A stretch of DNA of 64,000 nucleotides from positions 62,001-126,000 of the forward strand of contig NZ_FORP01000015.1 in assembly GCF_900114035.1 (NCBI RefSeq), in the 5' to 3' direction. Under the pieces are notes generated by a model, which saw only the letters and a program-made list of their open reading frames with translations, did not search any database and was not told the origin of the DNA. How positions within the stretch are numbered: the first letter of the stretch is position 1; the number at the start of each line of letters is the position of its first letter. Made by a program: the position numbers and the translations under genes. Below are positions 33,365 to 41,482 of the stretch, one piece after another. Origin of the DNA: Amycolatopsis sacchari. Lineage in GTDB: Bacteria; Actinomycetota; Actinomycetes; Mycobacteriales; Pseudonocardiaceae.

Positions 33365-33853
33365 ATGAGCGACTACGGCCGGCAGGTCCGGCCCGATCCG
33401 GCGAGGCTGTGGGCCGGCGGGGTGGCCACCGCGCTCGTCGCGGCGCTGGTGGCGATCGTGGGCATCCTCATCGCCCGCGGGCTCGCCGACGTCGCGATCC
33501 TCGCGCCCAAGGGCTCGGGCCTGTGGGGCAACGCGAACACCGCGACGTACGCGATCGTCTCGGCGGTCGTCGCGCTCGCGGCGACGGGCCTGATGCACCT
33601 GCTGTCGGTGGCCACGCCCAAGCCGACCACGTTCTTCGGCTGGATCATGGTGCTGCTGACGCTGATCGGGGTCGTGCTGCCGCTGAGCCTGTCCGCCGGC
33701 GTCGAGACGAAGATCGCCACCGCGCTGCTGAACCTGGTGATCACGCTGCTGGTGATCAGCCTGGCGGGCAGCGCCGTGAAGCGGGCCAGCGACCAGCTCA
33801 CCTACGCCGCGCAGACCCGGGAGTACGGCCAGACCCGCCAGTACTACGACTGA
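33365..33853 (+). CDS. DUF6069-like four-TM membrane protein
   Basis: A 162-residue protein with four hydrophobic segments (about residues 20-38, 60-80, 90-110 and 115-135), a soluble tail rich in Gln/Tyr/Arg (TREYGQTRQYYD), and a layout like DUF6069 proteins of actinobacteria. No enzymatic motif is seen. The ATG at 33365 follows GGAGGAAGA. The gene is preceded by a strong stress-sigma-type promoter, so it is likely part of the general stress response. Its 3' end overlaps the convergent DUF202 gene by 10 bases. Confidence 0.75.
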   Translation: MSDYGRQVRPDPARLWAGGVATALVAALVAIVGILIARGLADVAILAPKGSGLWGNANTATYAIVSAVVALAATGLMHLLSVATPKPTTFFGWIMVLLTLIGVVLPLSLSAGVETKIATALLNLVITLLVISLAGSAVKRASDQLTYAAQTREYGQTRQYYD

Positions 33854-34119
33854 ACCACCAGCGACGCCGCCGTGCAGAGACCGCAGGCGACGACGGCCAG
33901 CGTGGTCAGCCCGAGCCGGAGCCGGGCGGCGGGCACGTCGCGGGCCGCGAGCGCCGACAGCGCCACGACGACCGCCGCGCACGCCCCGGCCGCGATCTCC
34001 AGTGCCGAACCGTGGACGATGCCGCTGCGCACCAGCAGCACGGCGACCACCGCCGCGGACAGCCCCGTGCGCTGCCACGCCAGCGCCGTGCGCTCCGGCT
34101 GCAGCCCCGGGTCCCTCAT
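33844..34119 (-). CDS. DUF202 membrane protein, short
   Basis: A 91-residue DUF202 protein with the family opening L-Q-P-E-R-T-A-L-A-W-Q-R-T-G-L and three hydrophobic segments. DUF202 proteins are small inner-membrane proteins of unknown function. I chose ATG 34119, which overlaps the stop of the upstream DUF202 gene (ATGA, 34116-34119) and begins at the conserved N-terminus. The longer upstream reading is an arginine-rich shadow of that gene. The two DUF202 genes form a pair and probably make a hetero-oligomer. Confidence 0.8.
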   Translation of the reverse strand: MRDPGLQPERTALAWQRTGLSAAVVAVLLVRSGIVHGSALEIAAGACAAVVVALSALAARDVPAARLRLGLTTLAVVACGLCTAASLVVQS

Positions 34120-34487
34120 CGCGGGTGCGTCAGCACGAGCACGAGCACCACGACCCCGGCCAGCGCCGCGGCCCAGCCGACGATGAACGGCAGCCACGTC
34201 ATCGGCAGCGGGCGGCCGTTGCGCATCGCCCGCTGCACGCGCGCCCAGCGGCGGTAGGAGAACGCCGCGAGCAGCGTCCCGGTCACGGCCAGCACCACGG
34301 CGAGCGCGGTGTGCAGCCCCGCGATGCGGAACGGCGGCACGAACTGCGCGAGCGCGACGGCGCCCGCCAGCAGGGCGAGCGCGGTGCGCAGCCAGGCGAG
34401 GAACGTGCGCTCGTTGGCCAGCGTGAACCGGTAGTCGGGCTCCTCCCCCTCCTCGTACCAGTGCGGGTGCCGGGACCGTGCGCTCAT
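34116..34487 (-). CDS. DUF202/YidH-family membrane protein
   Basis: A 123-residue YidH-like protein. It has L-A-N-E-R-T-F-L-A-W-L-R-T-A-L-A-L-L-A-G-A-V-A-L, the diagnostic DUF202 motif, in the first membrane segment, followed by two further hydrophobic segments and a soluble, charged N-terminus (HPHWYEEGEEPDYRF). The start is ATG 34487 or possibly GTG 34496. It overlaps the second DUF202 gene by 4 bases. The two-gene arrangement of a long and a short DUF202 protein is common in bacteria; the function is unknown. Confidence 0.8.
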   Translation of the reverse strand: MSARSRHPHWYEEGEEPDYRFTLANERTFLAWLRTALALLAGAVALAQFVPPFRIAGLHTALAVVLAVTGTLLAAFSYRRWARVQRAMRNGRPLPMTWLPFIVGWAAALAGVVVLVLVLTHPR

Positions 34488-34530
34488 GATCCGCACGGTA
34501 GCCGCTGCTCAGCGGACCGGCGAAACGGCG

Positions 34531-35715
34531 TCACTCCTGGTGTTCGTGCGGGGTCAGCAGGTCCACCGCCCGCAACGCGGCCTCGATCTCGAACCGCGCC
34601 GTCGGGTCACGCAGGTCGGGGCCGAAGGCGTCCTCGATCTGCCGCATCCGGTACCGCACCGTGCGCGGGTGCACGCGCAGCACGACCGCGGCCTCCTGCA
34701 CGTTGCCCTGCGCCTGCAGCCAGGCGAACAGCGTGCCCGCCAGGCGCGCGCGCTGCTTCGGCGGGAACGTGTTGAGCGGAGCGAGCCTGCGCTTGGTGAC
34801 CTGCTTGACCAGCGCGGGGTCGCTGAGCAGCCACAACGCCGCCCAGTGGTCCGCGCACACCGTCACCGGCGCGTCCGGCAGCACCCCGTCGCCGACCAGC
34901 CGCAGCCCCTGCCGCGCCCAGCGCAGCGACGCGCTCGCGTCCGCCAGCGGCACCGTCGGGCCGACCGCGAGGCGCGCGCCGTGCATCGCCGCGGACAGCC
35001 GCTGCAGCCGCTCGCTCGTGACCGGGCCCGGCACCAGCAGGCACGGCTCGGCGTCCCGCAGGTCCGCCAGGACGTCGGGCTCCAGCGCGGGATCGGGCTC
35101 CGGGTGCGTGCCCGGCTCGGGTTCCACCGCGACCAGGGCGCACTGCTCGGGCACCGGCCAGCCGACCGTCCTGGCGAGGTCGGCGACGGCCGTGCGGGAG
35201 ACCGGCGGCCGTTGCAGGATCAGCCGCAGCAGCCGTCGGCGCAGGCCGCGGCCGGCTTCCTGCGACTGCACGCGCGCCTCGCGATAGCCCTGCGCCGACA
35301 GCGACGCCAGCTCGTCGAGGTAGACGAACAGCCGGTCCGCCAGCCACGACACGTCCACCGCGGGCAGCGAGCGCTGCCGCTCGATCCGCGCCACCCGCCG
35401 CCACGCGACGCGGCCACCGGTGCGCAGCGCCGCGTGCAGCTGGTCGAGGGTGCGTCCGGCGTGGCCCTCGGCGCGGCCGATGTCCCGGAACCGGCGGTCG
35501 GCGTCGCCGCGCGCCAGCTGCGGGTACTCGACGAGGTCGGCGAACAGCCGGACCGCGTACTGCACCCGCTCGCGCAGCAGCCCGCCGTGCAGTTCCTCCA
35601 GCGGGCGCCCGTATTCGGGCACCACGCGGCGGATCTCGCGCGTGATCTCGTCGACGAGCCCGGGCAGTTCCGGGCGCAGCAACGCGGCCAGCCGGCGTCT
35701 TCGTTCTTCCAGCAC
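34531..35715 (-). CDS. PucR/CdaR-type helix-turn-helix regulator
   Basis: A regulator of about 394 residues. The N-terminal half is a helical RsbRD-like sensory region (ELPGLVDEITREIRRVVPEY, then L-A-R-G-D-A-D-R-R-F-R-D-I-G-R), and the C-terminus is the PucR helix-turn-helix (LFAWLQAQGNVQEAAVVLRV, then H-P-R-T-V-R-Y-R-M-R-Q-I). I prefer GTG 35715 because GGAAGGTGG lies just upstream and the protein then opens with LEERRRRLAALLRPELPGL as relatives do; an ATG at 35865 would add 50 less protein-like residues. It is divergent from the LuxR-ATPase gene. Targets and ligand are unknown. Confidence 0.82.
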   Translation of the reverse strand: MLEERRRRLAALLRPELPGLVDEITREIRRVVPEYGRPLEELHGGLLRERVQYAVRLFADLVEYPQLARGDADRRFRDIGRAEGHAGRTLDQLHAALRTGGRVAWRRVARIERQRSLPAVDVSWLADRLFVYLDELASLSAQGYREARVQSQEAGRGLRRRLLRLILQRPPVSRTAVADLARTVGWPVPEQCALVAVEPEPGTHPEPDPALEPDVLADLRDAEPCLLVPGPVTSERLQRLSAAMHGARLAVGPTVPLADASASLRWARQGLRLVGDGVLPDAPVTVCADHWAALWLLSDPALVKQVTKRRLAPLNTFPPKQRARLAGTLFAWLQAQGNVQEAAVVLRVHPRTVRYRMRQIEDAFGPDLRDPTARFEIEAALRAVDLLTPHEHQE

Positions 35716-35922
35716 GCCCGGGCGACCACCTTCCACAACAACCCTTTCCACATTCAGCACGTGCTCGACACGTCCCCCGGCTTCGTTCGGTTCGGGAAAT
35801 CCCAGGCGTCGCATCTTGGGTTCGGTTTCCCGTGAGCGGCAATCGGTGAAATCACCAGTCCCCATCCCCTACCGTTACCCGCACGCAACTCCCGCGACAT
35901 CCCGCGACGGAAGGAAACCACG

Positions 35923-38586
35923 GTGTCCCGCTCCGGCCCGCACGGCCGCGAAACCGCGCTCGCCGAGTTCGCGGACCTGCTGTCGCGCGCCCGAGGGGGA
36001 ACCGGTGGAGCAGTGGAAATCCGCGGTGGCGCCGGGCTGGGCAAGACCACGCTGCTGGCCGCGGCGGCGGAACTCGCCCCGGATTTCCGGGTGCTGCACG
36101 TCCGCGGTGCGGCGGCTGAGAAAACGCTTCCCGGCGCGGGACTGCACCAGCTGGCGACAGCGCTCGGCACGGCCTGTGACGTTTCCGACACCAGCCCGGA
36201 ACAGCTCTTCCCGCTTTACCTCGCGCTCACACGCGCACTCGCCGCGGCCGCGCGGGAAAACCCCGTGCTCTGCTGTGTGGACGACTTCCCCTTGCTCGAT
36301 TCCGTTTCCCGTCGGGGAATCACGTTCTGCGCCCGCCGAATGGCGGATCACCCCGTACTCCTGTTGCTGGCGGGTGATCCGGCCGAGCACGGAGAATTCC
36401 CGGTCGTCCCGCTGCCGCCCCTCTCCGGCGAAGCGAGCCGCCGCCTGCTCGCCGACCTCGTACCGGACGGCGTGCCGAGGGATCTCGCGGACGAACTCGT
36501 CGCGCTGGCTTCGGGAAATCCACTGGCGCTGACCGAACTGGCGGCCGCGCTGACCCCGGCCCAGCTCGCGGGCACCGCTTCCGCGCCGACCGCGCTGCCC
36601 CCGGAAAGCCGCCTGCGCGCCCGGTTCCGCCGCCGCTACGACGCGCTTTCCCCGGCGGCCAGGCAGTTCGTGCGCCTCGTGGTGGCGGGCGAGCGCGTGG
36701 ACGGCGACACGGTCGTGCGCGCGGCGCGGGAAACCGGCGCTGACCTGTGTGCGCTCGACGAGGCCACCGCCTCCGGGCTGGTGCGCGAGGCGGACGATGT
36801 CCTGGAGCCGGCGGGCGCGCTCGTGCGGTCCTCGCTGTACGCGGAGCTGTCGCTCGCCGACCGGCACGCCACGCACGCGCTGCTCGCGAAGGTGCTCGAC
36901 GACGGACGCCACCGACTGCCCGCGCTCGTGCAGCGCGCCGCGATCGCCCCGCGCCCGGACGACCCGCTCGCCGACGAACTCGACGAAGCCGCCGCGACCG
37001 CGCGGAAGACGAAGGACTACGCGTCCTCCGCCACCGCCTACCACCAGGCCGCCGACCTGACCGCCGATCCGCACCGCCAGGCGCTGCGCCTGCTCGCGGC
37101 CGCCCGCGACGCGTGGCTGTCCGGTCAGTCGCGCCGCAGCCGGACGCTCCTGCGGCGCGTACCCCCGCTCACCGGCGACCACACCGTGCGCGGGCTCGCC
37201 GCGCTGCTCGCCGGTGAGATCGAGCTGCGCGACGGCACCCCCGCCGACGGGCACCGCAGCCTGCTCGAAGCCGCCGACGAACTCGGCGCCTCCGACCCCG
37301 CGCTGGCGATCACCGCGCTGATGCGCGCCGCCGAGGCCACGTGCGCCGCGGGCGACTACGCCGCGTTCTTCACCACCGCCGAACGGGTGCGCGCGCTCGC
37401 GCGGCCGGAGGAACCGTTGCCGCGCTTGATGTCCGACCACTTCGCCGGGCTCGCGGCGGCGTTGCGCGGGCGGTTCGACGAGGCGCGGGAGCCGCTGCTG
37501 CGGGTCGTGACCGCGGCCGAGCACCTGGCCGGCTGCGCACCGAAGGTGTGGGCCGTGCTCGCCGCGCTCGTGCTGGGCGACGACGAACGCGCGCAACGCC
37601 TCGCCACGCAGGCGGTGTCGGCCGCGGCGGACGACGGGGTGCTCGCACCGTGGGCGCTGGAGTTCCTCGCGCACACCGCGCTGCGGCTGGACCGCTACGC
37701 CGCGGCCACGCGGGCCGCGGTGGACGGGCTGCGGCTCGCGCAGGTACGCGGGCAGCACAACTGCGCGATCAACCACCTCGCCACGCTCGCGCTGGTCGCC
37801 GCGCTGCAGGGCGACCGGGCGACGGCGGAACTGCGGCTGGCGCACGCCGCCGACATCGCCGCGGCACGCGGGCTGGCCCGCCCGGTGGTGCTGGCCTCGT
37901 GGGCGCTGGCCTGCCTCGACCTCGCCGAGGACCGCGCCGCCGACGCGGTCGACCGGCTGCGTGACGTCGTGGTCGGCGGCACCGACCCGTTCGTGCGGGT
38001 GCTCGCCACCCCGCAGTTCGTCGAGGCCGCCGTCCGCAGCGGCGACCACACCTCGGCGGCGAAGGCGCTGGAGGTTTTCGAGAGCTGGGCCCGGAGCACG
38101 GGCGGCCCCGCGCACCTCGCGTTGTCCCAGCGGTGCCGGGCACTGCTCGCGACCGGTGAGGAGGCCGACGAACGGTACCGCGAGGCGCTGCGGCTGCACC
38201 GGCGCGCGGACCGGCCGTTCGAGCTGGCCAAGACGGAGCTGTTCTACGGGGAGCGGCTGCGGCGCGACCGCAAGCCCCGCGACGCGCGGAAGTACCTGCG
38301 TGGCGCGTGGCAGACGTTCCAGCGCTACGAAGCCGCGTACTGGGCGGACCGGGCGCGGGCGGAACTGCGGGCCGCGGGCGAGGCGGTCGAGCACCCCGCG
38401 CCCCCGGAGCTCGACCTCACCCCGCAGCAGGCGCAGATCTCGAAACTGGTCGCCGAGGGCGCGACGAACCGCGAGATCGCGGCGCAGCTGTTCCTCAGCC
38501 CCCGCACCGTCGAACACCACCTGCGCAACATCTTCGCCAAGCTCGGCATCCGCTCGCGGGTGGAGCTGACGACGTTCTTCCGCTGA
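35923..38586 (+). CDS. large LuxR-family ATPase regulator (LAL/STAND type), second copy
   Basis: An 887-residue signal-transduction ATPase. Walker A (GGAGLGKTT) is at residues 35-43 and a Walker B-like V-L-C-C-V-D-D-F-P-L-L-D near residue 120. A long helical-repeat middle follows, and a C-terminal LuxR helix-turn-helix (LTPQQAQISKLVAEGATNRE, then F-L-S-P-R-T-V-E-H-H-L). It resembles the regulator at 16948 in plan but not closely in sequence. No pathway genes sit next to it: the divergent neighbour is a PucR-type regulator and the downstream gene a hemerythrin with its own promoter. The target is unknown. Confidence 0.9.
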   Translation: MSRSGPHGRETALAEFADLLSRARGGTGGAVEIRGGAGLGKTTLLAAAAELAPDFRVLHVRGAAAEKTLPGAGLHQLATALGTACDVSDTSPEQLFPLYLALTRALAAAARENPVLCCVDDFPLLDSVSRRGITFCARRMADHPVLLLLAGDPAEHGEFPVVPLPPLSGEASRRLLADLVPDGVPRDLADELVALASGNPLALTELAAALTPAQLAGTASAPTALPPESRLRARFRRRYDALSPAARQFVRLVVAGERVDGDTVVRAARETGADLCALDEATASGLVREADDVLEPAGALVRSSLYAELSLADRHATHALLAKVLDDGRHRLPALVQRAAIAPRPDDPLADELDEAAATARKTKDYASSATAYHQAADLTADPHRQALRLLAAARDAWLSGQSRRSRTLLRRVPPLTGDHTVRGLAALLAGEIELRDGTPADGHRSLLEAADELGASDPALAITALMRAAEATCAAGDYAAFFTTAERVRALARPEEPLPRLMSDHFAGLAAALRGRFDEAREPLLRVVTAAEHLAGCAPKVWAVLAALVLGDDERAQRLATQAVSAAADDGVLAPWALEFLAHTALRLDRYAAATRAAVDGLRLAQVRGQHNCAINHLATLALVAALQGDRATAELRLAHAADIAAARGLARPVVLASWALACLDLAEDRAADAVDRLRDVVVGGTDPFVRVLATPQFVEAAVRSGDHTSAAKALEVFESWARSTGGPAHLALSQRCRALLATGEEADERYREALRLHRRADRPFELAKTELFYGERLRRDRKPRDARKYLRGAWQTFQRYEAAYWADRARAELRAAGEAVEHPAPPELDLTPQQAQISKLVAEGATNREIAAQLFLSPRTVEHHLRNIFAKLGIRSRVELTTFFR

Positions 38587-38590
38587 ACCG

Positions 38591-38614
38591 GTTACCCCCT
38601 CCCCCGCCGGGTAC
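38591..38614 (+). promoter_or_regulatory. stress-sigma (SigB/SigF-type) promoter, GTTA-N14-GGGTAC
   Basis: GTTA (38591-38594), 14 bases, GGGTAC (38609-38614), pointing to the hemerythrin gene whose GTG is at 38648. It begins only 4 bases after the LuxR-ATPase stop, so it would allow the hemerythrin gene to be expressed separately under stress. The -35 has one mismatch to GTTT. Confidence 0.5.
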
Positions 38615-38647
38615 CCCACCGGCTGCGAACCGGAGAAGGAGGACACC

Positions 38648-39190
38648 GTGGCGAACGACGTCATCACGCTGCTCGAACAGCAGCACCAGGAGATCCGCCG
38701 GCTGTTCGGTGAGGTCGAGCGTGCCCAGGGCGATCAGCGCAAGGACGCCTTCCGCGAGCTGGTCCGGCTGCTCTCCGTGCACGAAACCGCCGAGGAGGAG
38801 CTGGTGCACCCCGAGGTGCGCCGGGCCGAGGGCGGCGAGCCGGTGGTGGACGCCCGGGTCGGCGAGGAGCACCGCGCCAAGGAACTGCTGTCCACATTGG
38901 ACGACCTCGACCCGGACGCCGAGGGGTTCGACACCCTGCTCGTGCAACTGAGGGACGACGTGCTGGCCCACGCCGAGCACGAGGAACGCGAGGAGTTCCC
39001 GCTGCTGCGGCGGGCCACGGAGCAGAAGCGCCTGGAGGCCATGGCGGACATGGTGAAGGCGGCGGAGGCCGTGGCCCCGACGCATCCGCACCCCGGCGTG
39101 GAGAGCGCCGCGGCGAACGTGCTGGCGGGCCCTCCGGCGGCGGTCATGGACCGCGCCCGCGACGCGATCCGCAAGGTGCTGGGGCGTTAG
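38648..39190 (+). CDS. hemerythrin HHE-domain protein
   Basis: A 180-residue protein with a hemerythrin-like four-helix bundle. Likely iron ligands are His in Q-Q-H-Q-E-I, His and Glu in V-H-E-T-A-E-E-E, His in L-V-H-P-E-V, His in E-E-H-R-A-K-E-L and H-x-x-H-E-E-R-E-E-F. Such proteins bind O2, NO or iron, or sense redox state. The C-terminal 40 residues are a less conserved helix. The GTG start lies behind AGAAGGAGG, an excellent ribosome binding site. A stress-sigma-type promoter lies just upstream, fitting a redox or general stress role. It is convergent with the small regulator gene. Confidence 0.9.
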   Translation: MANDVITLLEQQHQEIRRLFGEVERAQGDQRKDAFRELVRLLSVHETAEEELVHPEVRRAEGGEPVVDARVGEEHRAKELLSTLDDLDPDAEGFDTLLVQLRDDVLAHAEHEEREEFPLLRRATEQKRLEAMADMVKAAEAVAPTHPHPGVESAAANVLAGPPAAVMDRARDAIRKVLGR

Positions 39191-39516
39191 CCGCCCGCCG
39201 GCTCGCCGGTGAAGCGGCGAGGCCGCTCGACGATGGCGCGCAGCGCTTCCACGTGGCCGAGGAAGCGTTGCCGCCCTTCGCCGGTGGCCCGCACGGTGGT
39301 CCTGGGGACCCGGCCGAGGTAGGTGCGCCGCTGCTCGACGTACCCGTCCTTGCGCAGCGTCGCCAGCTGTTTGGACAGTGCCGAATCCGACAGCGACACC
39401 GCGTCGCGCAGGAACGCGAAGTCGCACCACTCCGCCACGTCCAGCACGGACATGATCGCCAGCCGCGTCGGGTCCGACAGCAGGCGGTCCAGTTCCGGTG
39501 GTGGCGCGGAGTTCAT
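39187..39516 (-). CDS. small winged-helix regulator (ArsR/MarR-like)
   Basis: A 109-residue winged-helix protein: L-S-D-P-T-R-L-A-I-M-S-V-L-D-V at the N-terminus, recognition helix in S-L-S-D-S-A-L-S-K-Q-L-A-T-L, then wing G-Y-V-E-Q-R-R-T. This matches the HTH_27 type that follows small integral membrane proteins. The ATG overlaps the stop of the upstream membrane-protein gene (ATGA, 39513-39516). The inverted repeats at 40027-40079 just before that gene are the probable operator, making this an autoregulated pair. The inducer is unknown. Confidence 0.88.
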   Translation of the reverse strand: MNSAPPPELDRLLSDPTRLAIMSVLDVAEWCDFAFLRDAVSLSDSALSKQLATLRKDGYVEQRRTYLGRVPRTTVRATGEGRQRFLGHVEALRAIVERPRRFTGEPAGG

Positions 39517-40013
39517 CGCGTGCGTTGCCGCTGGGATCGCGAGAGCAGCAGCTGGGACAGCGCGAACAACGCGGTGAACGCGGCACCGTAGAGCACGCCC
39601 GCCACCGTGCCGGGGTAGTCCCGCAGCCCGGTCGAGGCGGCGACGTCCTGCGTGAACCCGTTGCCGTAGTGGAAGATCAGCCAGCCGCCGAGGCAGCCGA
39701 GCACCGCCACGACGCCGAAGACGCGGGGGACGAAGGACTGCCGTGGTTGCACGCCCCGCACTTTACCCAGCGGTGCGGAGCCGGAGCCGAAGGTGACGGC
39801 GAACACGACGACCAGCAGGACCAGGACGACTGCGGAGATCGCCTTCGCCCCGGTGAGGTCGACGAAGTCGTTCGCCGCCGTGACCGCCGCGATCAACACG
39901 AACATCCCCAGGTACACCCACCACGGCAGGCGCGCGGCGCGACGCGCCCGCTCCTGGTGGGCCCGGACCGCCGCCAGTGCCTCGGCCGCCTGCTGCTCGT
40001 CCCCGTACTCCAC
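39513..40013 (-). CDS. integral membrane protein co-transcribed with winged-helix regulator
   Basis: A 166-residue protein with four hydrophobic segments, the first at W-W-V-Y-L-G-M-F-V-L-I-A-A-V, preceded by an amphipathic helix (EEQQAAEALAAVRAHQER-like). It is not related by clear motif to any transporter I know. The start codon is GTG behind AAGGAGG. It is paired with the winged-helix regulator by a 4-base overlap, as in many actinobacterial regulator/membrane-protein pairs whose purpose is not known. Candidate operator repeats lie directly upstream. Confidence 0.75.
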   Translation of the reverse strand: MEYGDEQQAAEALAAVRAHQERARRAARLPWWVYLGMFVLIAAVTAANDFVDLTGAKAISAVVLVLLVVVFAVTFGSGSAPLGKVRGVQPRQSFVPRVFGVVAVLGCLGGWLIFHYGNGFTQDVAASTGLRDYPGTVAGVLYGAAFTALFALSQLLLSRSQRQRTR

Positions 40014-40026
40014 AACCGCCTCCTTC

Positions 40027-40079
40027 GACTACTTGCCTATCTGGAAAGTAGTCGCTTCTTTCCGAGGAGGCAAGTAGTC
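40027..40079. promoter_or_regulatory. nested inverted repeats with three copies of AAGTAGTC
   Basis: GACTACTTGCCT (40027-40038) is a perfect 12-bp inverted repeat of AGGCAAGTAGTC (40068-40079). A third AAGTAGTC lies at 40046-40053, and GGAAAG/CTTTCC (40043-40048, 40058-40063) form an inner dyad. The block lies 13 bases before the membrane-protein gene start (40013, leftward), where the promoter should be, and its outer edge enters the end of the gene at 40078. It is best read as the operator of the small winged-helix regulator. Confidence 0.6.
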
Positions 40080-40719
40080 AGGAACGCCCGGCCCTGCTGC
40101 CCGCGTACGCCAGCTCCCTGGCCTTCGCCAGCCAGTCCGGGTACAGGGTGACGCCCGGTGGGTGGTGCAGCATCGGGTCGAAAGCGGGCTTCTCCGCGTC
40201 GTCGCAGACGGTGTGCAGGCGCAGCTGTGCGATCGGCCGCGGCACGCCGGTCGCCTGCGCTTCCGCGACCACCAGCTCGAACCCGCCGCCACGCACCAGC
40301 CGCCGCGCCGCGCGGAGGGACGCGTCCACGTCCGGCTGCCCGCCCGCCGCCTGCGCGAGCAGCCACCGCAGCCCGCCGTCCACGCGGTACGGCGCGAGGC
40401 TGCTGAACGGCGCTTCGCACCACCCCGCGGACGGGAAGGGCACCACGCGCCCGAACGGCCCGATGGTCGAGAACGTCAGGTCCCACGGCCCGGTCTCCAG
40501 CGGGATCCGCACCGCGAGCCCGAGCACATCCCGGAAACCCCGTGGCACACCCACCCCCTTGGACAGGCGGGCGCGCACCTCCACGGGGCCGTCCGGGAGC
40601 GGCCACGAGCCGCGCCGCACCGGCGTGAAGGTGCCGTCCGCCAGCACCCCGTCCGGGTGGAAGGCGCGGGCGTGCCGCACGTGGGCGAGGGCGTCGAACG
40701 CGGGGCGCAGGAGTCGCAT
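40078..40719 (-). CDS. conserved hypothetical protein, catalase-fold-like
   Basis: A 213-residue protein. The stretches H-A-R-A-F-H-P-D-G-V-L-A-D-G-T-F, SKGVGVPRGFRDVLGLAVRI and W-D-L-T-F-S-T-I-G-P-F-G recall the N-terminal beta-barrel of heme catalase relatives (proteins annotated in this group under various names). Key catalase residues are not clearly present and the length is less than half of a catalase. I therefore do not assign activity. ATG 40719 was chosen because the upstream reading is a shadow. The gene is divergent from the MBL-fold gene 31 bases away, so they may share regulation. Confidence 0.6.
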   Translation of the reverse strand: MRLLRPAFDALAHVRHARAFHPDGVLADGTFTPVRRGSWPLPDGPVEVRARLSKGVGVPRGFRDVLGLAVRIPLETGPWDLTFSTIGPFGRVVPFPSAGWCEAPFSSLAPYRVDGGLRWLLAQAAGGQPDVDASLRAARRLVRGGGFELVVAEAQATGVPRPIAQLRLHTVCDDAEKPAFDPMLHHPPGVTLYPDWLAKARELAYAGSRAGRS

Positions 40720-40750
40720 GGGGCCAGGATTGCCGGGTAGCCCCCGGTCT

Positions 40751-41482
40751 ATGCGCGAACCCCTCGCCCTGCCCGGCGGCGACTCACTGACGTTCATCGG
40801 CACCGCCACGGTCCTGCTGCGGCTGGGCCCGTTCACGGTGCTGACCGATCCGAACTTCCTGCACCGCGGGCAGTGGTGCTACTTCGGGCAGGGCCTGTTC
40901 GACCGCGTCGCGCGCCGGGACCTCGCGGCGGACGTGCCGGTCCTGACCACCGCACACGCCGCGCACCGCTTGAGCCGCAAGGGTTTCCGCGAAACCGTGG
41001 CGCTGGAGACGTGGGCGAGCGAAACCCTCACCGACGGCGACGCGTCCATCACGGTGACCGCCGTGCCCGCCCGCCACGCGCCCCGCCCGCTCGACCGCGT
41101 GCTGCCGCCGGTCATGGGCAGCATCTGGACCTACACCGCGGGTCCCGGCGCGAAACCGCTGCGGATCTACGTCAGCGGCGACACCGTGGTGCACGACGAA
41201 CTCCGGCAGATCCACGACCGCTACCCGGATGTCGATCTCGCGATCGTGCACCTCGGCGGCACGCGCGTGCTGGGCGTGCTCGTCACGATGGACGACCGGC
41301 AGGGCGTGGCACTGCTGGAAATGCTGCGGCCCGCCCACGCCGTGCCCGTGCACTTCGACGACTACGCGAACTTCACGTCGCCGGTGTCGAACTTCCTGCA
41401 GGCAGTCGCCGCGCGGGGAACGGCGACCGCCGTGCGGATGCTCCGCCGTGGCGAAAGCCTGCCGCTGTCAGAACTTCACTGA
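40751..41482 (+). CDS. MBL-fold hydrolase, apparently missing the metal-binding HxHxDH loop
   Basis: A 243-residue metallo-beta-lactamase-fold protein of the UlaG-like type: L-T-F-I-G-T-A-T-V-L-L-R-L, T-V-L-T-D-P-N-F-L-H-R-G, then Y-V-S-G-D-T-V and V-P-V-H-F-D-D-Y. The usual V-L-S-H-x-H-x-D-H segment should lie between FLHRGQWCYFGQGL and F-D-R-V-A-R-R. Here these two parts are joined directly, so about 30 residues including the first metal ligands seem to be lost in frame. The rest of the frame is intact. It is either a dead hydrolase, a repurposed fold, or an assembly collapse. Start ATG 40751, no strong ribosome binding site. Confidence 0.8.
   Translation: MREPLALPGGDSLTFIGTATVLLRLGPFTVLTDPNFLHRGQWCYFGQGLFDRVARRDLAADVPVLTTAHAAHRLSRKGFRETVALETWASETLTDGDASITVTAVPARHAPRPLDRVLPPVMGSIWTYTAGPGAKPLRIYVSGDTVVHDELRQIHDRYPDVDLAIVHLGGTRVLGVLVTMDDRQGVALLEMLRPAHAVPVHFDDYANFTSPVSNFLQAVAARGTATAVRMLRRGESLPLSELH

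Noticed and set aside
40720-40750. GGGTAG before the MBL-fold gene as a stress-sigma promoter
   Set aside because: No GTTT-like -35 lies 14-16 bases upstream.
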